This document shows positions 1 through 8,618 of a DNA stretch of 23,596 bases, piece by piece. Under the pieces are notes generated by a model. The model had not been told where the DNA came from. It was given only the letters and a program-made list of their open reading frames with translations, and made no database searches. The stretch's first letter is position 1. Every line of letters begins with the position of its first letter. The DNA is from a virus. The position numbers and the translations under genes are program-made. The DNA is taken from IMG/VR virus record IMGVR_UViG_3300049846_000832, positions 1 to 23,596 of that record; one strand, written 5' to 3'.

Positions 1-1021
1 ACACAGACCCAGAAGTTGATACAGTCCCAAAGTTTTGATTTGTTCTTTCAACTAATGCACATGAAGCATCAGCAGTTGGGTCTCCATATGCCGTGTTTGT
101 TCTGGCCCATGAACAAGTATTGTCGTGGTATCCAGACCAACTTTGTGCTACCTGATCCGGTGCATACGCCGTGTCCATAGCATCGGCTGCACCCTTAACA
201 CAATGTATTTGTGCTATCTGGTTTGCTGACGCTCCAGTATTATTTAGCATACTCCCCGTCATTCCAGAACTTGTCGGAGTTATTCTAGTAAACCCATAAG
301 TTGCCGTATCCGACTGAGCGGCCGTACACCATGGGGCAGTTGTGAAAATTCCTGTATTAAATGTGCAACTAAATTGTCCTGTTCCCGGGCGCGTGCACGT
401 TCCATTAATCCAGTCTCTATTCTCACCACTAACAGTACATGGTGAAGCAGTACAATCTATAAGCGCTGTATATGTCTCTCGTTTATCGGCAAGCATTAAA
501 TTAAGCCCCTCTGCTGGCCCCAGATAACAACTATCCACAGTAATGCTTGGTTCATTTGAATTAACGCTTAATATACGAAGACGAACATTACCCGAAGTTG
601 GCATAAGAAAGTTAGTCGATGTTCTCACTGGATTAGTCGAAGAAAATATTGCTGTACTAGATAATACGTTTGTTCCATCGTATGCCTGAAGTAAATGCGT
701 TGCCGTTCCACTTGGTGTTAAAAATACACAAGAAGCCACCCCATTTCTTCCCTTAAGCCCATTCGTTATTGCAAAGTTCTTTGAGCTTAAACTCTGTGAT
801 GCGGCAGAGGAATCCCAGGTCGCAGACCCTTTGCCGATCAATAGATTAGATCCGCTTGTAGCTATCGCCAAAGAACCACCGCTGGCGACCCACCCAGCGG
901 CCCCTCCCTCAAATCCACCATTGGAAATGATGTTCTCAGGCCATATTTCAGATCTGTCCAAATCTGTCAAAGCAGCAAAACTTGGAAATGATAGTAAGAA
1001 TATAAGTAAAAATTTAACCAA
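1..1021 (-). CDS. secreted-type tail appendage or surface protein, 3' end outside window
   Basis: An open frame of about 340 codons runs off the left edge. I place the start at TTG 1021, because a GGAGGT site lies 5-6 bases upstream and the first residues form a clear signal peptide: M-V-K, then a run rich in L, I and F, then S-F-A-A. The start overlaps the fibre gene by 8 bases. Next comes a stretch with N-G-G-F-E-G-G (about residues 30-37) that resembles the opening of carbohydrate-binding-module-like beta sandwiches. The rest is Thr/Ser/Asn-rich with about ten cysteines, including C-T-A-S-P-C-T, fitting disulfides formed outside the cytoplasm. I recall similar Cys modules in phage tail fibres and in Bdellovibrio-type secreted proteins, from memory only. 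Its place after the fibre gene suggests receptor binding. The signal peptide instead suggests export to the host envelope. Confidence 0.75.
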   Translation of the reverse strand, partial: MVKFLLIFLLSFPSFAALTDLDRSEIWPENIISNGGFEGGAAGWVASGGSLAIATSGSNLLIGKGSATWDSSAASQSLSSKNFAITNGLKGRNGVASCVFLTPSGTATHLLQAYDGTNVLSSTAIFSSTNPVRTSTNFLMPTSGNVRLRILSVNSNEPSITVDSCYLGPAEGLNLMLADKRETYTALIDCTASPCTVSGENRDWINGTCTRPGTGQFSCTFNTGIFTTAPWCTAAQSDTATYGFTRITPTSSGMTGSMLNNTGASANQIAQIHCVKGAADAMDTAYAPDQVAQSWSGYHDNTCSWARTNTAYGDPTADASCALVERTNQNFGTVSTSGSV

Positions 1022-2072
1022 AGGATACCTCCGCCCCATACACCAATGCTCGTACATCACTTGTTGCCGTGTCAGTATCTCTATAAAGCCTAACACGGAT
1101 CAAGTCGTTTGCAGAAATGTTAACCGAATTAATCTGGCCTATAGAGCTCGTTAAATCAAACGTAACAGATCGTGTAAGATTCGCAGCCCCAGACAAAGTT
1201 ACCGCTACGTTAGTAGAGGTTCTTTGATTAGTTGTAGACGTAAACGCATCCGTTCCAGAGCGTATAAGAGTAGCCTGCGTCTTAAGCAAAACAGTTCCAG
1301 AAGTATCCGGGCTATAATAGGCCATTCTTAAATTGACCTGATCCCCCGCCGTGTATGTGCTCGGCACGCGTATATCTGCATAAAGATTTTGCGCTAATGC
1401 GTTCTGAAACAAATAAGATTGCGCATTGTTTTCAATAGTTGGCATTGGCGAACTAGCCGCCTCAACCCATTGCAAAGCTCCGCCCCCACCGCCTGCGCCA
1501 TCCGCGCCCGCTGGCCCCGTTGGGCCCGTGGGCCCTGTAGCCCCGAACTCTGACAGCAACCTCCACTCAAACGCAGTATTGGTGACATTCCTCACCAACA
1601 CAGAATCTGCCTCCGGCTCTGTCGCGGTCACAGGATCTGCGTCTTGCTCAGTAATTGGTAGCCTGATCGTTCTACTTAATATCTCACCCAACTGCTGAAT
1701 CATCGCTATTGCACGATCAAGATGCAGCTCCAAAGTGGTTGGCATTAATGTAGAACTTGGCGTTAAATCCAAGGTCTGCGTTAATGGCAACTGTCTAACT
1801 ATTACAACAACATCTGTGGCCGATGGAATACTTCCAGCATTAAACGTAACTGTTGTATTAAAATCGTATATCGTGGGTGCCCCAGTTAATGTGTAATCAT
1901 TACCAATTCCCTCAGACTGCAACGTCTCTGTTGCAGGAACAACTGATTGATCTCGAATATAAACAACCGTCTCAGAGCTATCATCAACAATTGGAGTAAA
2001 CGGAATGGCAAAGTTTGCCGTAGAACCGTCTCCCTGATAACTAGCTTTGACTGTCGTATTACTCAAACTCAT
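1014..2072 (-). CDS. tail fibre, T7 gp17-type N-terminal anchor with collagen-like stretch
   Basis: The protein has 352 residues. Residues 1-135 look like the N-terminal domain of T7-type fibres, which attaches the fibre to the tail tube: Y-x-G-D-G-S-T-x-x-F-x-I-P-F near the start, then D-Y-T-L-T-G and a segment ending L-D-R-A-I-A-M-I-Q-Q. Residues about 177-199 are collagen-like Gly-X-Y repeats followed by a glycine run, a typical trimeric linker. Residues 200-352 are a Thr/Ser-rich beta domain that could be a small jelly-roll tip. It is shorter than T7 gp17 (553), so it may be only an adaptor to which the next gene product adds the receptor-binding part. It starts 14 bases inside the preceding large ejection protein gene. 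Fibre-anchor assignment is firm; receptor specificity is unknown. Confidence 0.88.
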   Translation of the reverse strand: MSLSNTTVKASYQGDGSTANFAIPFTPIVDDSSETVVYIRDQSVVPATETLQSEGIGNDYTLTGAPTIYDFNTTVTFNAGSIPSATDVVVIVRQLPLTQTLDLTPSSTLMPTTLELHLDRAIAMIQQLGEILSRTIRLPITEQDADPVTATEPEADSVLVRNVTNTAFEWRLLSEFGATGPTGPTGPAGADGAGGGGGALQWVEAASSPMPTIENNAQSYLFQNALAQNLYADIRVPSTYTAGDQVNLRMAYYSPDTSGTVLLKTQATLIRSGTDAFTSTTNQRTSTNVAVTLSGAANLTRSVTFDLTSSIGQINSVNISANDLIRVRLYRDTDTATSDVRALVYGAEVSFG

Positions 2073-5000
2073 TTCTATCCGCCTTTAACAACTGCTCACG
2101 CTCATGCAGCCTGCTCATCATCTTATCTTTAATCGTCTCAGTCTTCTGTAGCATGATCTGATTTGCTCGTGTCTTTCTTCTTTCAAGAAGTTCCTTAATA
2201 CGAATCTTCTGATTCGCCGGGCCCAAATTAGGATTTGTTCTGATAGCATCTAATTCTTGTATCAACGTCTTTCCATTAAGTGGCTCATTCACATGCTCGA
2301 TCAATTGCCTATACTGCTTTGGATTCAATTGAACTTTTGCCGAGACTCCGGGGCCCATTGATCGCGTCAATGTTCTTCGTGGCATTGTTACATGTAAGTC
2401 AATTGCCTCTTGTGAAGTTACTCCATCTAATCTTGGGGCGTTTAATCCTAGGCCCTTGATCCATTTTTTAACAGAATCTGCTTGTGGATCTTTTGTATCC
2501 CCACCAAAGAATGCTGACCGCATGTCGTGCATAATTCCTGGTGGTGGCTCTACGGTTTCACCAAAAATGTTTGTTATGCGTGGAAGACTCTCAATCCCTA
2601 GCGCCTCTACTCCACCACCTAAACCAAACTTTTCTTTATAGTTATTTAATAAACTGCTGCGCAAATCTTTTATAAAGCTTTCCGCGTCTGGGTCACTTGG
2701 GCCGACATCTCTTTTAATTGGATCTAAATTGTCCAGCGTATTTATGTACGTCCATCTTCCAGGAGTTACAGACTCCACAAATCTACCAATTCTAGAGGCA
2801 AGCTTCTCTTCAGAAACTCTTCCTGCATGTATATCTTCAACAAGTGAAACCGTGTCAGCAAGGGCTCCGTGAAGTGCCTCTGGCTCAAACTTCTTCGCAA
2901 TCTCAAGTGCCGCATGTGTTGTGTACGCAATCATGTCTGGAATATCGTCGGCGATTAAGTGATGTAGTACCCTTGTGGCATCTGCACCTATCATAATCAT
3001 AGCGCCGGGTATTCCAAAAACTGCTGTTTTAACCGCGCCAAGCGCTGTGTTTGTAAATCCCTCTCTAGTAGGAGTATTTGATACTGCATTCTCTTCACTC
3101 CCTGGCAGTAATTGGGGCTCTTTAATAAATCCGGTTTCATACAAAACACCGCCAAGAGTCATCAGTGCCATACCAGAATATACGCGGGCTTTTGCTTTTC
3201 TTGCCGCTGCCCCACCCTGTCTTATTGCACCCCAAAATTCTGGCTGTAATGTTGCAAGGGGTGTTCTCATTAATATTGCATCTGCTTGGTTTGCCCCAAT
3301 GCCTATGAACGGCAATAGAATTTTTCCACCGGGTAATGCTTCTGAAAGTGATGTAAGCCCCTCCCCAACCTTTCTTGGAAAATAACTTAGCTCCTCTATC
3401 TTTCTTGTATATGTAAGCTCTTTCGCTTCATTAAGTGCCGAAAGTTCAAATGCATCTGGTGGATTCATTCTTATTCTGTCGTACTCAATTTGCTTCTGTG
3501 CTGCACTTAGCCCTTCCATCTGGTCAACCATCATTGCAGCGTAAGAATTTATCTTACCACGAGTAACTTGAATTTTTGCCATTGCATCGCCACCACTCAT
3601 AACTCTTCCGGGTGTGGCTACCGCTTTGTTTGCTAGACTTCCATATTCCCCAAGAACTCCGTCTCCAGCTTCAGAAAAAAAGTTTTCAGGCAATTCTAGT
3701 TTGCCCGCTAGCTCTGCTGGAACCTCTCCGGTCTGCACAATCTTTCTGGCTGCACGGGCCGATTCAATAAATGAAGCTCTCCAACCCGCCTGCTTTGCTT
3801 TTTGTACTCTTAAAAAGTCCGGCCCATCTTTTTGTAATGATTCAAAGAACAACTCTAAAGAGTCTTGCCCATAAATGTTTGCTATGTTCGACCCCATGTT
3901 TGTAAATAAAAATGTATTAATCTTGGCGCACACTCCGTTAACAAACAAACCATACATCCTGTTTGAAATCTTTGTGCCTAAACCAGGGGCTGCTGTTTTT
4001 GTTTTTTCAACAATTGTAGGAATGCTTTGACCTTCTTTTAGTGCCGCTTGTGCATATCTAATTCTGTTTTCTAAGTCAGGGCCCGCAAGCTTAACGTAGT
4101 TTTTAATATGCTGAAGTTTCTTATATGGAGTATCCGCTGCCTTCCATGCTTCTCTAGCAGATCGTCCCGTTCTCATTGCTTCAGACAACCCCGCACTAGC
4201 ACTCTTATGGTAGTAGTCAACTTCATCAAGGGCTTCCATGAATGCAATTTTATGTGCCTCTGACATTTTACCAACGGGTACTTTTGCAAGTTCCTGTGCT
4301 CTAACCCTTGCTCCCTCAGATAACATTGTTACAGCGACGTACTCTTCTGCGTTTAGTGGTACGCCCTTCTTACGGTTAAGAATTCCCTGAAGCTTTTTCT
4401 CGTCTTTAACTATTTCAAGGGCTTGATTGTATGTCTTACTTAACTTCACTTTGCCGCGCTTCATCTCTTCATAAGCAGCCTTGTACAGTGGATTTTCATG
4501 CGTCTTAAGCGCCTCGATAACTGCGCGCGCTGTTTTTGCAGAACTAAAGTTCTTCTGTGTATTAGGATCTAACATCTTATCTGTTCTGAAATCATTCATT
4601 TCAGCAATAAGTTTTTCGTCTGCTTTAGAGATTGGCACAGCGTTTTTAACTTTGTTTACGGCAGAAACAGAGTCTATTTTTGTCTGTGCTTCTTTTATAA
4701 TTGCCTTTGAAGCGTCGTCTGTTTTTCCAATAGCGTTTTGCACTTTTGGATCTGTCATAATCTCTTTAACAATCTCAGATGCTTTTTCTGTAAGCTTATA
4801 CTTTTCTTTGTTCTTTAAATGATTACCGACCGCTGAAATAAATCCGGCTACTTTTTCAGACTTAAGAACATATTTGCCGCCTTCAAAAACTGCCTTACCA
4901 AAACCAGCCATTACCAATGACTCGGCTCCTGCCTTAACGCGCGCTTCAAATGGGGAATCGTCATCTTCCTGTGCCAATACCTGACACATTGGCGCGATCA

Positions 5001-5952
5001 TCCAACTGTTCTTAACACACATATCTGACAGCTTGCCGTCATCTGGATCGTATACCAATCCTTGTAATGCTGCTTCAGCAGAAGCACCAACAACTCCACT
5101 ATACTTCGATAATGCAGAACCAGCGACACCCAACTTACCTAAAGAACCCAGCCATTTTGAGGCGGCACCAATAGCTCCCATTGGGGCTAAATACCGTGCA
5201 GCCATGTACACCAGTCTATCTGCCTCTGTGTTCGGGTGATTATTTACCCCAGGGAATTCAATCTTACTCTCATCAAGCCATTGCCCATCCCCAAGCCCCA
5301 TGTCTGCAAACATATCTTCGCCTGCATTTGCCAGTATCTTTACACCGTTTGCCATGTCCTCTGTTGCTTTCATCAAGCCAAGACGAGTTGATTCTAAAGC
5401 ACGAGTTAGTCCATTTAAGGCAAAAAACCCCTCTTCTTTAACAGGAGCTGTTTCTGGTTTATTTGGATCTGGCTTGTATGCCATATCAAAGTAACCATTT
5501 ATTTTTTCAATGTGCCCATCAATCTCTTTAATCTGCGCATCTTTACTCAAAGAAAATTGTTCAACTTGTGCCTCGTGTGCCTTGTTTTGCTTCTCAGCTT
5601 CCTTGGCTGGATCTTCTGGATCTAAAGAATATTTACCATACATGTCAGATAGCTTTGGCGTCTCTTCCGCATCTGCTTCATCTGATACAGCCTGTTCCAT
5701 TGGAGTCTTTTTATTTTGAGTAACAGGCGCATTCATCTGAGCTTGTGGCTCGGACATTTCCTCCTCACCTAATGGCTCTTGAGCAGGCTCTTCCTCTTCA
5801 ACTGGAGGCTTCTTTGCATCCATTTGCTGCTCTGGTGTCTGCTCAACTGGTGGGGGCACAGGCTGCGTCTGTGGCAACTCTTCCTCTGGAACAGTAGTAC
5901 CAGACACTCCACGAGCCACGCTTTCATTGCCAGATCCCTCAATAATCGCCAT
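2059..5952 (-). CDS. large internal virion (ejection) protein, T7 gp16-like by position
   Basis: At 1297 residues it is close in size to T7 gp16 (1318), which enters the host envelope during DNA ejection. Residues 1-125 are Pro/Glu/Gln-rich and probably disordered. A long Lys/Glu-rich helical part follows, with several hydrophobic segments: around L-A-P-M-G-A-I-G-A-A; L-P-G-G-K-I-L-L-P-F-I; M-A-L-M-T-L-G-G-V-L; and G-I-P-G-A-M-I-M-I-G. The stretch R-G-K-I-N-S-Y-A then L-P-F-I-G-I-G-A-N-Q then R-T-P-L-A resembles a pattern I know from very large phage virion proteins. I see no N-terminal lytic transglycosylase motif, unlike T7 gp16. The ATG at 5952 has a GAGGA site and overlaps the upstream gene by 14 bases. 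The role follows from size, position and hydrophobic segments, not from clear homology. Confidence 0.8.
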   Translation of the reverse strand: MAIIEGSGNESVARGVSGTTVPEEELPQTQPVPPPVEQTPEQQMDAKKPPVEEEEPAQEPLGEEEMSEPQAQMNAPVTQNKKTPMEQAVSDEADAEETPKLSDMYGKYSLDPEDPAKEAEKQNKAHEAQVEQFSLSKDAQIKEIDGHIEKINGYFDMAYKPDPNKPETAPVKEEGFFALNGLTRALESTRLGLMKATEDMANGVKILANAGEDMFADMGLGDGQWLDESKIEFPGVNNHPNTEADRLVYMAARYLAPMGAIGAASKWLGSLGKLGVAGSALSKYSGVVGASAEAALQGLVYDPDDGKLSDMCVKNSWMIAPMCQVLAQEDDDSPFEARVKAGAESLVMAGFGKAVFEGGKYVLKSEKVAGFISAVGNHLKNKEKYKLTEKASEIVKEIMTDPKVQNAIGKTDDASKAIIKEAQTKIDSVSAVNKVKNAVPISKADEKLIAEMNDFRTDKMLDPNTQKNFSSAKTARAVIEALKTHENPLYKAAYEEMKRGKVKLSKTYNQALEIVKDEKKLQGILNRKKGVPLNAEEYVAVTMLSEGARVRAQELAKVPVGKMSEAHKIAFMEALDEVDYYHKSASAGLSEAMRTGRSAREAWKAADTPYKKLQHIKNYVKLAGPDLENRIRYAQAALKEGQSIPTIVEKTKTAAPGLGTKISNRMYGLFVNGVCAKINTFLFTNMGSNIANIYGQDSLELFFESLQKDGPDFLRVQKAKQAGWRASFIESARAARKIVQTGEVPAELAGKLELPENFFSEAGDGVLGEYGSLANKAVATPGRVMSGGDAMAKIQVTRGKINSYAAMMVDQMEGLSAAQKQIEYDRIRMNPPDAFELSALNEAKELTYTRKIEELSYFPRKVGEGLTSLSEALPGGKILLPFIGIGANQADAILMRTPLATLQPEFWGAIRQGGAAARKAKARVYSGMALMTLGGVLYETGFIKEPQLLPGSEENAVSNTPTREGFTNTALGAVKTAVFGIPGAMIMIGADATRVLHHLIADDIPDMIAYTTHAALEIAKKFEPEALHGALADTVSLVEDIHAGRVSEEKLASRIGRFVESVTPGRWTYINTLDNLDPIKRDVGPSDPDAESFIKDLRSSLLNNYKEKFGLGGGVEALGIESLPRITNIFGETVEPPPGIMHDMRSAFFGGDTKDPQADSVKKWIKGLGLNAPRLDGVTSQEAIDLHVTMPRRTLTRSMGPGVSAKVQLNPKQYRQLIEHVNEPLNGKTLIQELDAIRTNPNLGPANQKIRIKELLERRKTRANQIMLQKTETIKDKMMSRLHEREQLLKADRNEFE

Positions 5953-7561
5953 ATTGATCCTCTACTTTCATCGTCTTTTTCTTTTTCGCCTCTGCCTCAT
6001 ACGCTGCATTCATTTCTTGCAACACGCGCATTGCCTCAATTCGTTTACCAAGAATGCTCATTCTTTTCATATAATCTGCTTCAAGTTCTTTTGTCATCTG
6101 ATGCTGCGACTCAAGCCGTTTTGCTTCCTGTTCTAATGCAACGTACTCTTTTGTTAAATCTTTATCTGTCTTTTTGCCATCACCAAGATGCTCTCCAATA
6201 AGTATTTTATTGGCTGGATCAACTGCAATAATAGCCATTCGCGCAGCCTCATCATAATTATCAGTTACACCGTCATCAAGAAGACGTTGCTGCTCTTCCA
6301 TAGCTCTAACAGACAATTGTGCTTTCTTCGCCTTATCCTCTGGAAAGTCCCAACGGTCTGGTTGAAACGCAGCTTTAAGTAAAATTTTTCCACGATTAAC
6401 TTTAGTTTTATAATTAGGATCTCTGTCTTGTGCGCGTATCTGTGTGTTGACTTGTCCAATCAACGCACGGCGCGTATTCGGGTGAAGTCTTTTGTCTGCG
6501 GCTATTTCATCTATTGCTTCATCAAGGCGTATATGCTGCTGAATCCTTTTTGAATAAAGAACGGCTACTTCTTCGCTATCTTTGTACTGAATAACTCTGG
6601 GGGCCTCTATAATGGCCTCATAATCGCTTTTGTCGTATATTCCTTTCGCGTAGTTCTGTGCGGCGTCATCTATGGCCTTAGCCACCCGAACAGGGTCTCC
6701 AGATAAAACATCCGCTAAATTCTGTTTATGTGCTGCTCTTTTCGTGTCTTTTTCATTTTGAACTCTAATAGATTCGGCGTTCTCTCTTCGAGCTTTGTCC
6801 GCAGAAAATTTACTATTTTCTCTTGAAATCGCATAGTCTATTAACTGCCTCTTCTGGTCTGGTGTATATTGATCTGCTAACTCCCCATTTAATAATGCAG
6901 TTACCTTCTTCTCATCCCCACGAACACCCTCAATTGCCGCGTCTGCCGCCAATTCCCTTGCAGAAGTCAGCATTTTTGTCATGTTCTCCCCACCAAGAGG
7001 TAAAGAGGCCAAGTATTGCTCTTGTTCCGCTAAATATTGTGCGCGAAGCTCAGGCTTTGCCGCTATTTTTGCCGACATTTTCATATTTGACAGATTTGCT
7101 TGACGAAACATGTCTCCATTAAAGCGTGCAACCTGATGATCTGATAAAGAATTTCCATATTTTACTTTTAAATTCTGAACAACGTCTTTAGCTAATCGTC
7201 TTTTATGGCCATCTTCTATTCCATCGACCTGTGTTTCAATTGAGCCCACTTTTTCGTTAAATAAATCTATAATATTGCTGCCATCAGCAGCAACCTCACC
7301 TTTTCGATTTGTTTTTATATCAGTTTCAAACTCCTGCATCTTAAGTTCAAGATCATCACTAAATCTTTTTTGCTCGTTTATGTCTTGAACACGCTGTCTC
7401 TCTTCCAAAAATGTTCCAAGCTTGGAACCAAAGTCCATTATCTGCCCACCAGTCTCAGCAATCTGATCTCCCATGCGACGCGCCTCTGCCGGGCTCGCTA
7501 CTTGGTTCGGCCCTGAAGCAGAAAGACGTTGTTGCTGTTGAAAATCAGGAATCTTCGCCAT
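5939..7561 (-). CDS. internal virion (ejection) protein, T7 gp15-like by position
   Basis: The protein has about 540 residues (T7 gp15 has 747), nearly all helical and charged, with many Arg, Lys, Glu and Gln and no signal peptide or membrane segment. It begins M-A-K-I-P-D-F-Q-Q-Q-Q-R-L. I choose ATG 7561, two bases after the stop of the preceding gene, with GGAGGA about ten bases upstream. An in-frame GTG at 7579 is the alternative and would overlap. The second of three consecutive genes between the tail nozzle and the fibre, it sits where T7-like phages encode the ejection proteins that form the core inside the capsid and a channel across the host periplasm. The helical composition fits. 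Sequence homology cannot be shown by eye. Confidence 0.78.
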   Translation of the reverse strand: MAKIPDFQQQQRLSASGPNQVASPAEARRMGDQIAETGGQIMDFGSKLGTFLEERQRVQDINEQKRFSDDLELKMQEFETDIKTNRKGEVAADGSNIIDLFNEKVGSIETQVDGIEDGHKRRLAKDVVQNLKVKYGNSLSDHQVARFNGDMFRQANLSNMKMSAKIAAKPELRAQYLAEQEQYLASLPLGGENMTKMLTSARELAADAAIEGVRGDEKKVTALLNGELADQYTPDQKRQLIDYAISRENSKFSADKARRENAESIRVQNEKDTKRAAHKQNLADVLSGDPVRVAKAIDDAAQNYAKGIYDKSDYEAIIEAPRVIQYKDSEEVAVLYSKRIQQHIRLDEAIDEIAADKRLHPNTRRALIGQVNTQIRAQDRDPNYKTKVNRGKILLKAAFQPDRWDFPEDKAKKAQLSVRAMEEQQRLLDDGVTDNYDEAARMAIIAVDPANKILIGEHLGDGKKTDKDLTKEYVALEQEAKRLESQHQMTKELEADYMKRMSILGKRIEAMRVLQEMNAAYEAEAKKKKTMKVEDQYGDY

Positions 7562-7563
7562 AA

Positions 7564-8184
7564 CTACGCATTCCTCCACGGCTCATTGCTATCACGATAA
7601 TTAGGATTCAATATAAATAAACCAGTGTCTCTACCATTTTGCACGTGTGGAATTACTTTCTGTGAGGCATCCTGAACTGGCTGCGGAGCCTGTGTTGTTT
7701 TTATCATGCTCCCACCATCATCTTCTGAAACTCCTGCGCCTCCTGCTCCCAAATATCTTCCACCAGCATTAAGAAGTGTCCCAAGCATTTGTAAATTATT
7801 GTACTCGCTGCTCTCAAGCCTGTTTGCAGCTCTTGTTGCTTGCTTCGCTTGAAAATCAAACAATAAAGAACGCTCTGCGCCCTGGTATTTAATCGCATTG
7901 TGTTCCGCAACAATCTTCTGTCTCGCCGACGACAACACAGCTAATGCAGATCCTTCAAGAGTTATCCCAGATCTAGCTAGCTCTGATGTTGTATTCCCAA
8001 TATATGCTCGCGCTTCGTCATCGAAAATATTAAGTTCGCGCTGCGTAGCCGCCTCTGTCGCCTCTTTCTGCCGTAAGTATGCCGCCGCATTAAGCCGCTG
8101 CGCTCTGGCCTCTTCCTTATTGGCCTCTTGTTGCCCGACTATCTGAACAGCAGCTCCTGCTGCCAATACCGCCGCTACAGCCAT
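7564..8184 (-). CDS. small internal virion protein, T7 gp14-like by position
   Basis: The protein has 206 residues, almost the length of T7 gp14 (196). It starts with an Ala/Val-rich hydrophobic stretch (about residues 2-17) followed by a Gln/Glu/Arg/Ala-rich helix with Q-E-A-N-K-E-E-A-R. A segment R-S-G-I-T-L-E-G-S-A near residue 70 resembles a motif I associate with phage virion core proteins of this size. The C-terminal part is glycine-rich. In T7, gp14 inserts into the outer membrane during ejection, and the hydrophobic N-terminus would fit that. The gene starts at ATG 8184, sharing one base with the preceding stop, and its stop is two bases from the next start, so the three ejection genes form a tight block. 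Confidence 0.78.
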   Translation of the reverse strand: MAVAAVLAAGAAVQIVGQQEANKEEARAQRLNAAAYLRQKEATEAATQRELNIFDDEARAYIGNTTSELARSGITLEGSALAVLSSARQKIVAEHNAIKYQGAERSLLFDFQAKQATRAANRLESSEYNNLQMLGTLLNAGGRYLGAGGAGVSEDDGGSMIKTTQAPQPVQDASQKVIPHVQNGRDTGLFILNPNYRDSNEPWRNA

Positions 8185-8618
8185 TATTCCCTCACCCTAG
8201 CCAAAACAAGTTGGTCTCTTCCATCCACACCAGCCTTACGCAAAACTGCTTCTCGCTGCAAGCCCATCCACTCGTTCTGACGAATTGCCGCTTTATTATC
8301 TACATCAACAGCAACAAAAAAGCGTACAAGACCCATGTGTTCAAAAAAATCTTCGACAAAATCACGCATCGTCTTAGCGAAACTCTTTTTGCAAAGCTTA
8401 ATATCCTCTGACAAATAAGACCATCCGTACGCGCATTGCGCATGAATCATAGTCGCACCAATAATCGCAATCGGCCTATCCTTGTACCATAGCGTGTATG
8501 AAGCCTTGTCCCGCATTATCAATTGACTAACTTCTTCCTTATCTAACAACTGACTGCACTTAAGCGGATTAATTATAAAATAAGGATCTGCAACATTTGC
8601 TTTTGATATATTAAACAT
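8184..8618 (-). CDS. GNAT-fold-like virion-module protein (T7 gp13 position)
   Basis: The protein has 144 residues if ATG 8618 is the start, which overlaps the nozzle gene by 8 bases with AGGGGG about ten bases upstream. An in-frame GTG at 8639 would add seven residues. The arrangement of strands and helices, with W-Y-K-D-R-P-I-A-I-I-G near residue 45 and V-R-F-F-V-A-V-D-V-D-N-K-A-A-I near residue 100, recalls the acetyl-CoA-binding GNAT fold. Similar proteins stand between nozzle and ejection proteins in T7-like phages (T7 gp13) and related podoviruses, where they appear to help virion assembly. I do not see an unambiguous Q/R-x-x-G-x-G/A acetyl-CoA loop, so catalytic activity is doubtful. 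Confidence 0.68.
   Translation of the reverse strand: MFNISKANVADPYFIINPLKCSQLLDKEEVSQLIMRDKASYTLWYKDRPIAIIGATMIHAQCAYGWSYLSEDIKLCKKSFAKTMRDFVEDFFEHMGLVRFFVAVDVDNKAAIRQNEWMGLQREAVLRKAGVDGRDQLVLARVRE

Noticed and set aside
831-1154. Rightward frame across the junction of the two fibre genes
   Set aside because: It runs antisense to two overlapping genes with good starts, and it has no ribosome binding site.
1491-1550. Repeated GGGCCC-like words resembling the 13-base repeat
   Set aside because: They encode the Gly-Pro repeats of the collagen-like part of the fibre and lack the CGAACCA half.
7503-7513. TGGTTCGGCCC, a reverse near copy of the 13-base word
   Set aside because: It lacks two central bases, lies alone in the ejection gene and is explained by G-P-N-Q codons.
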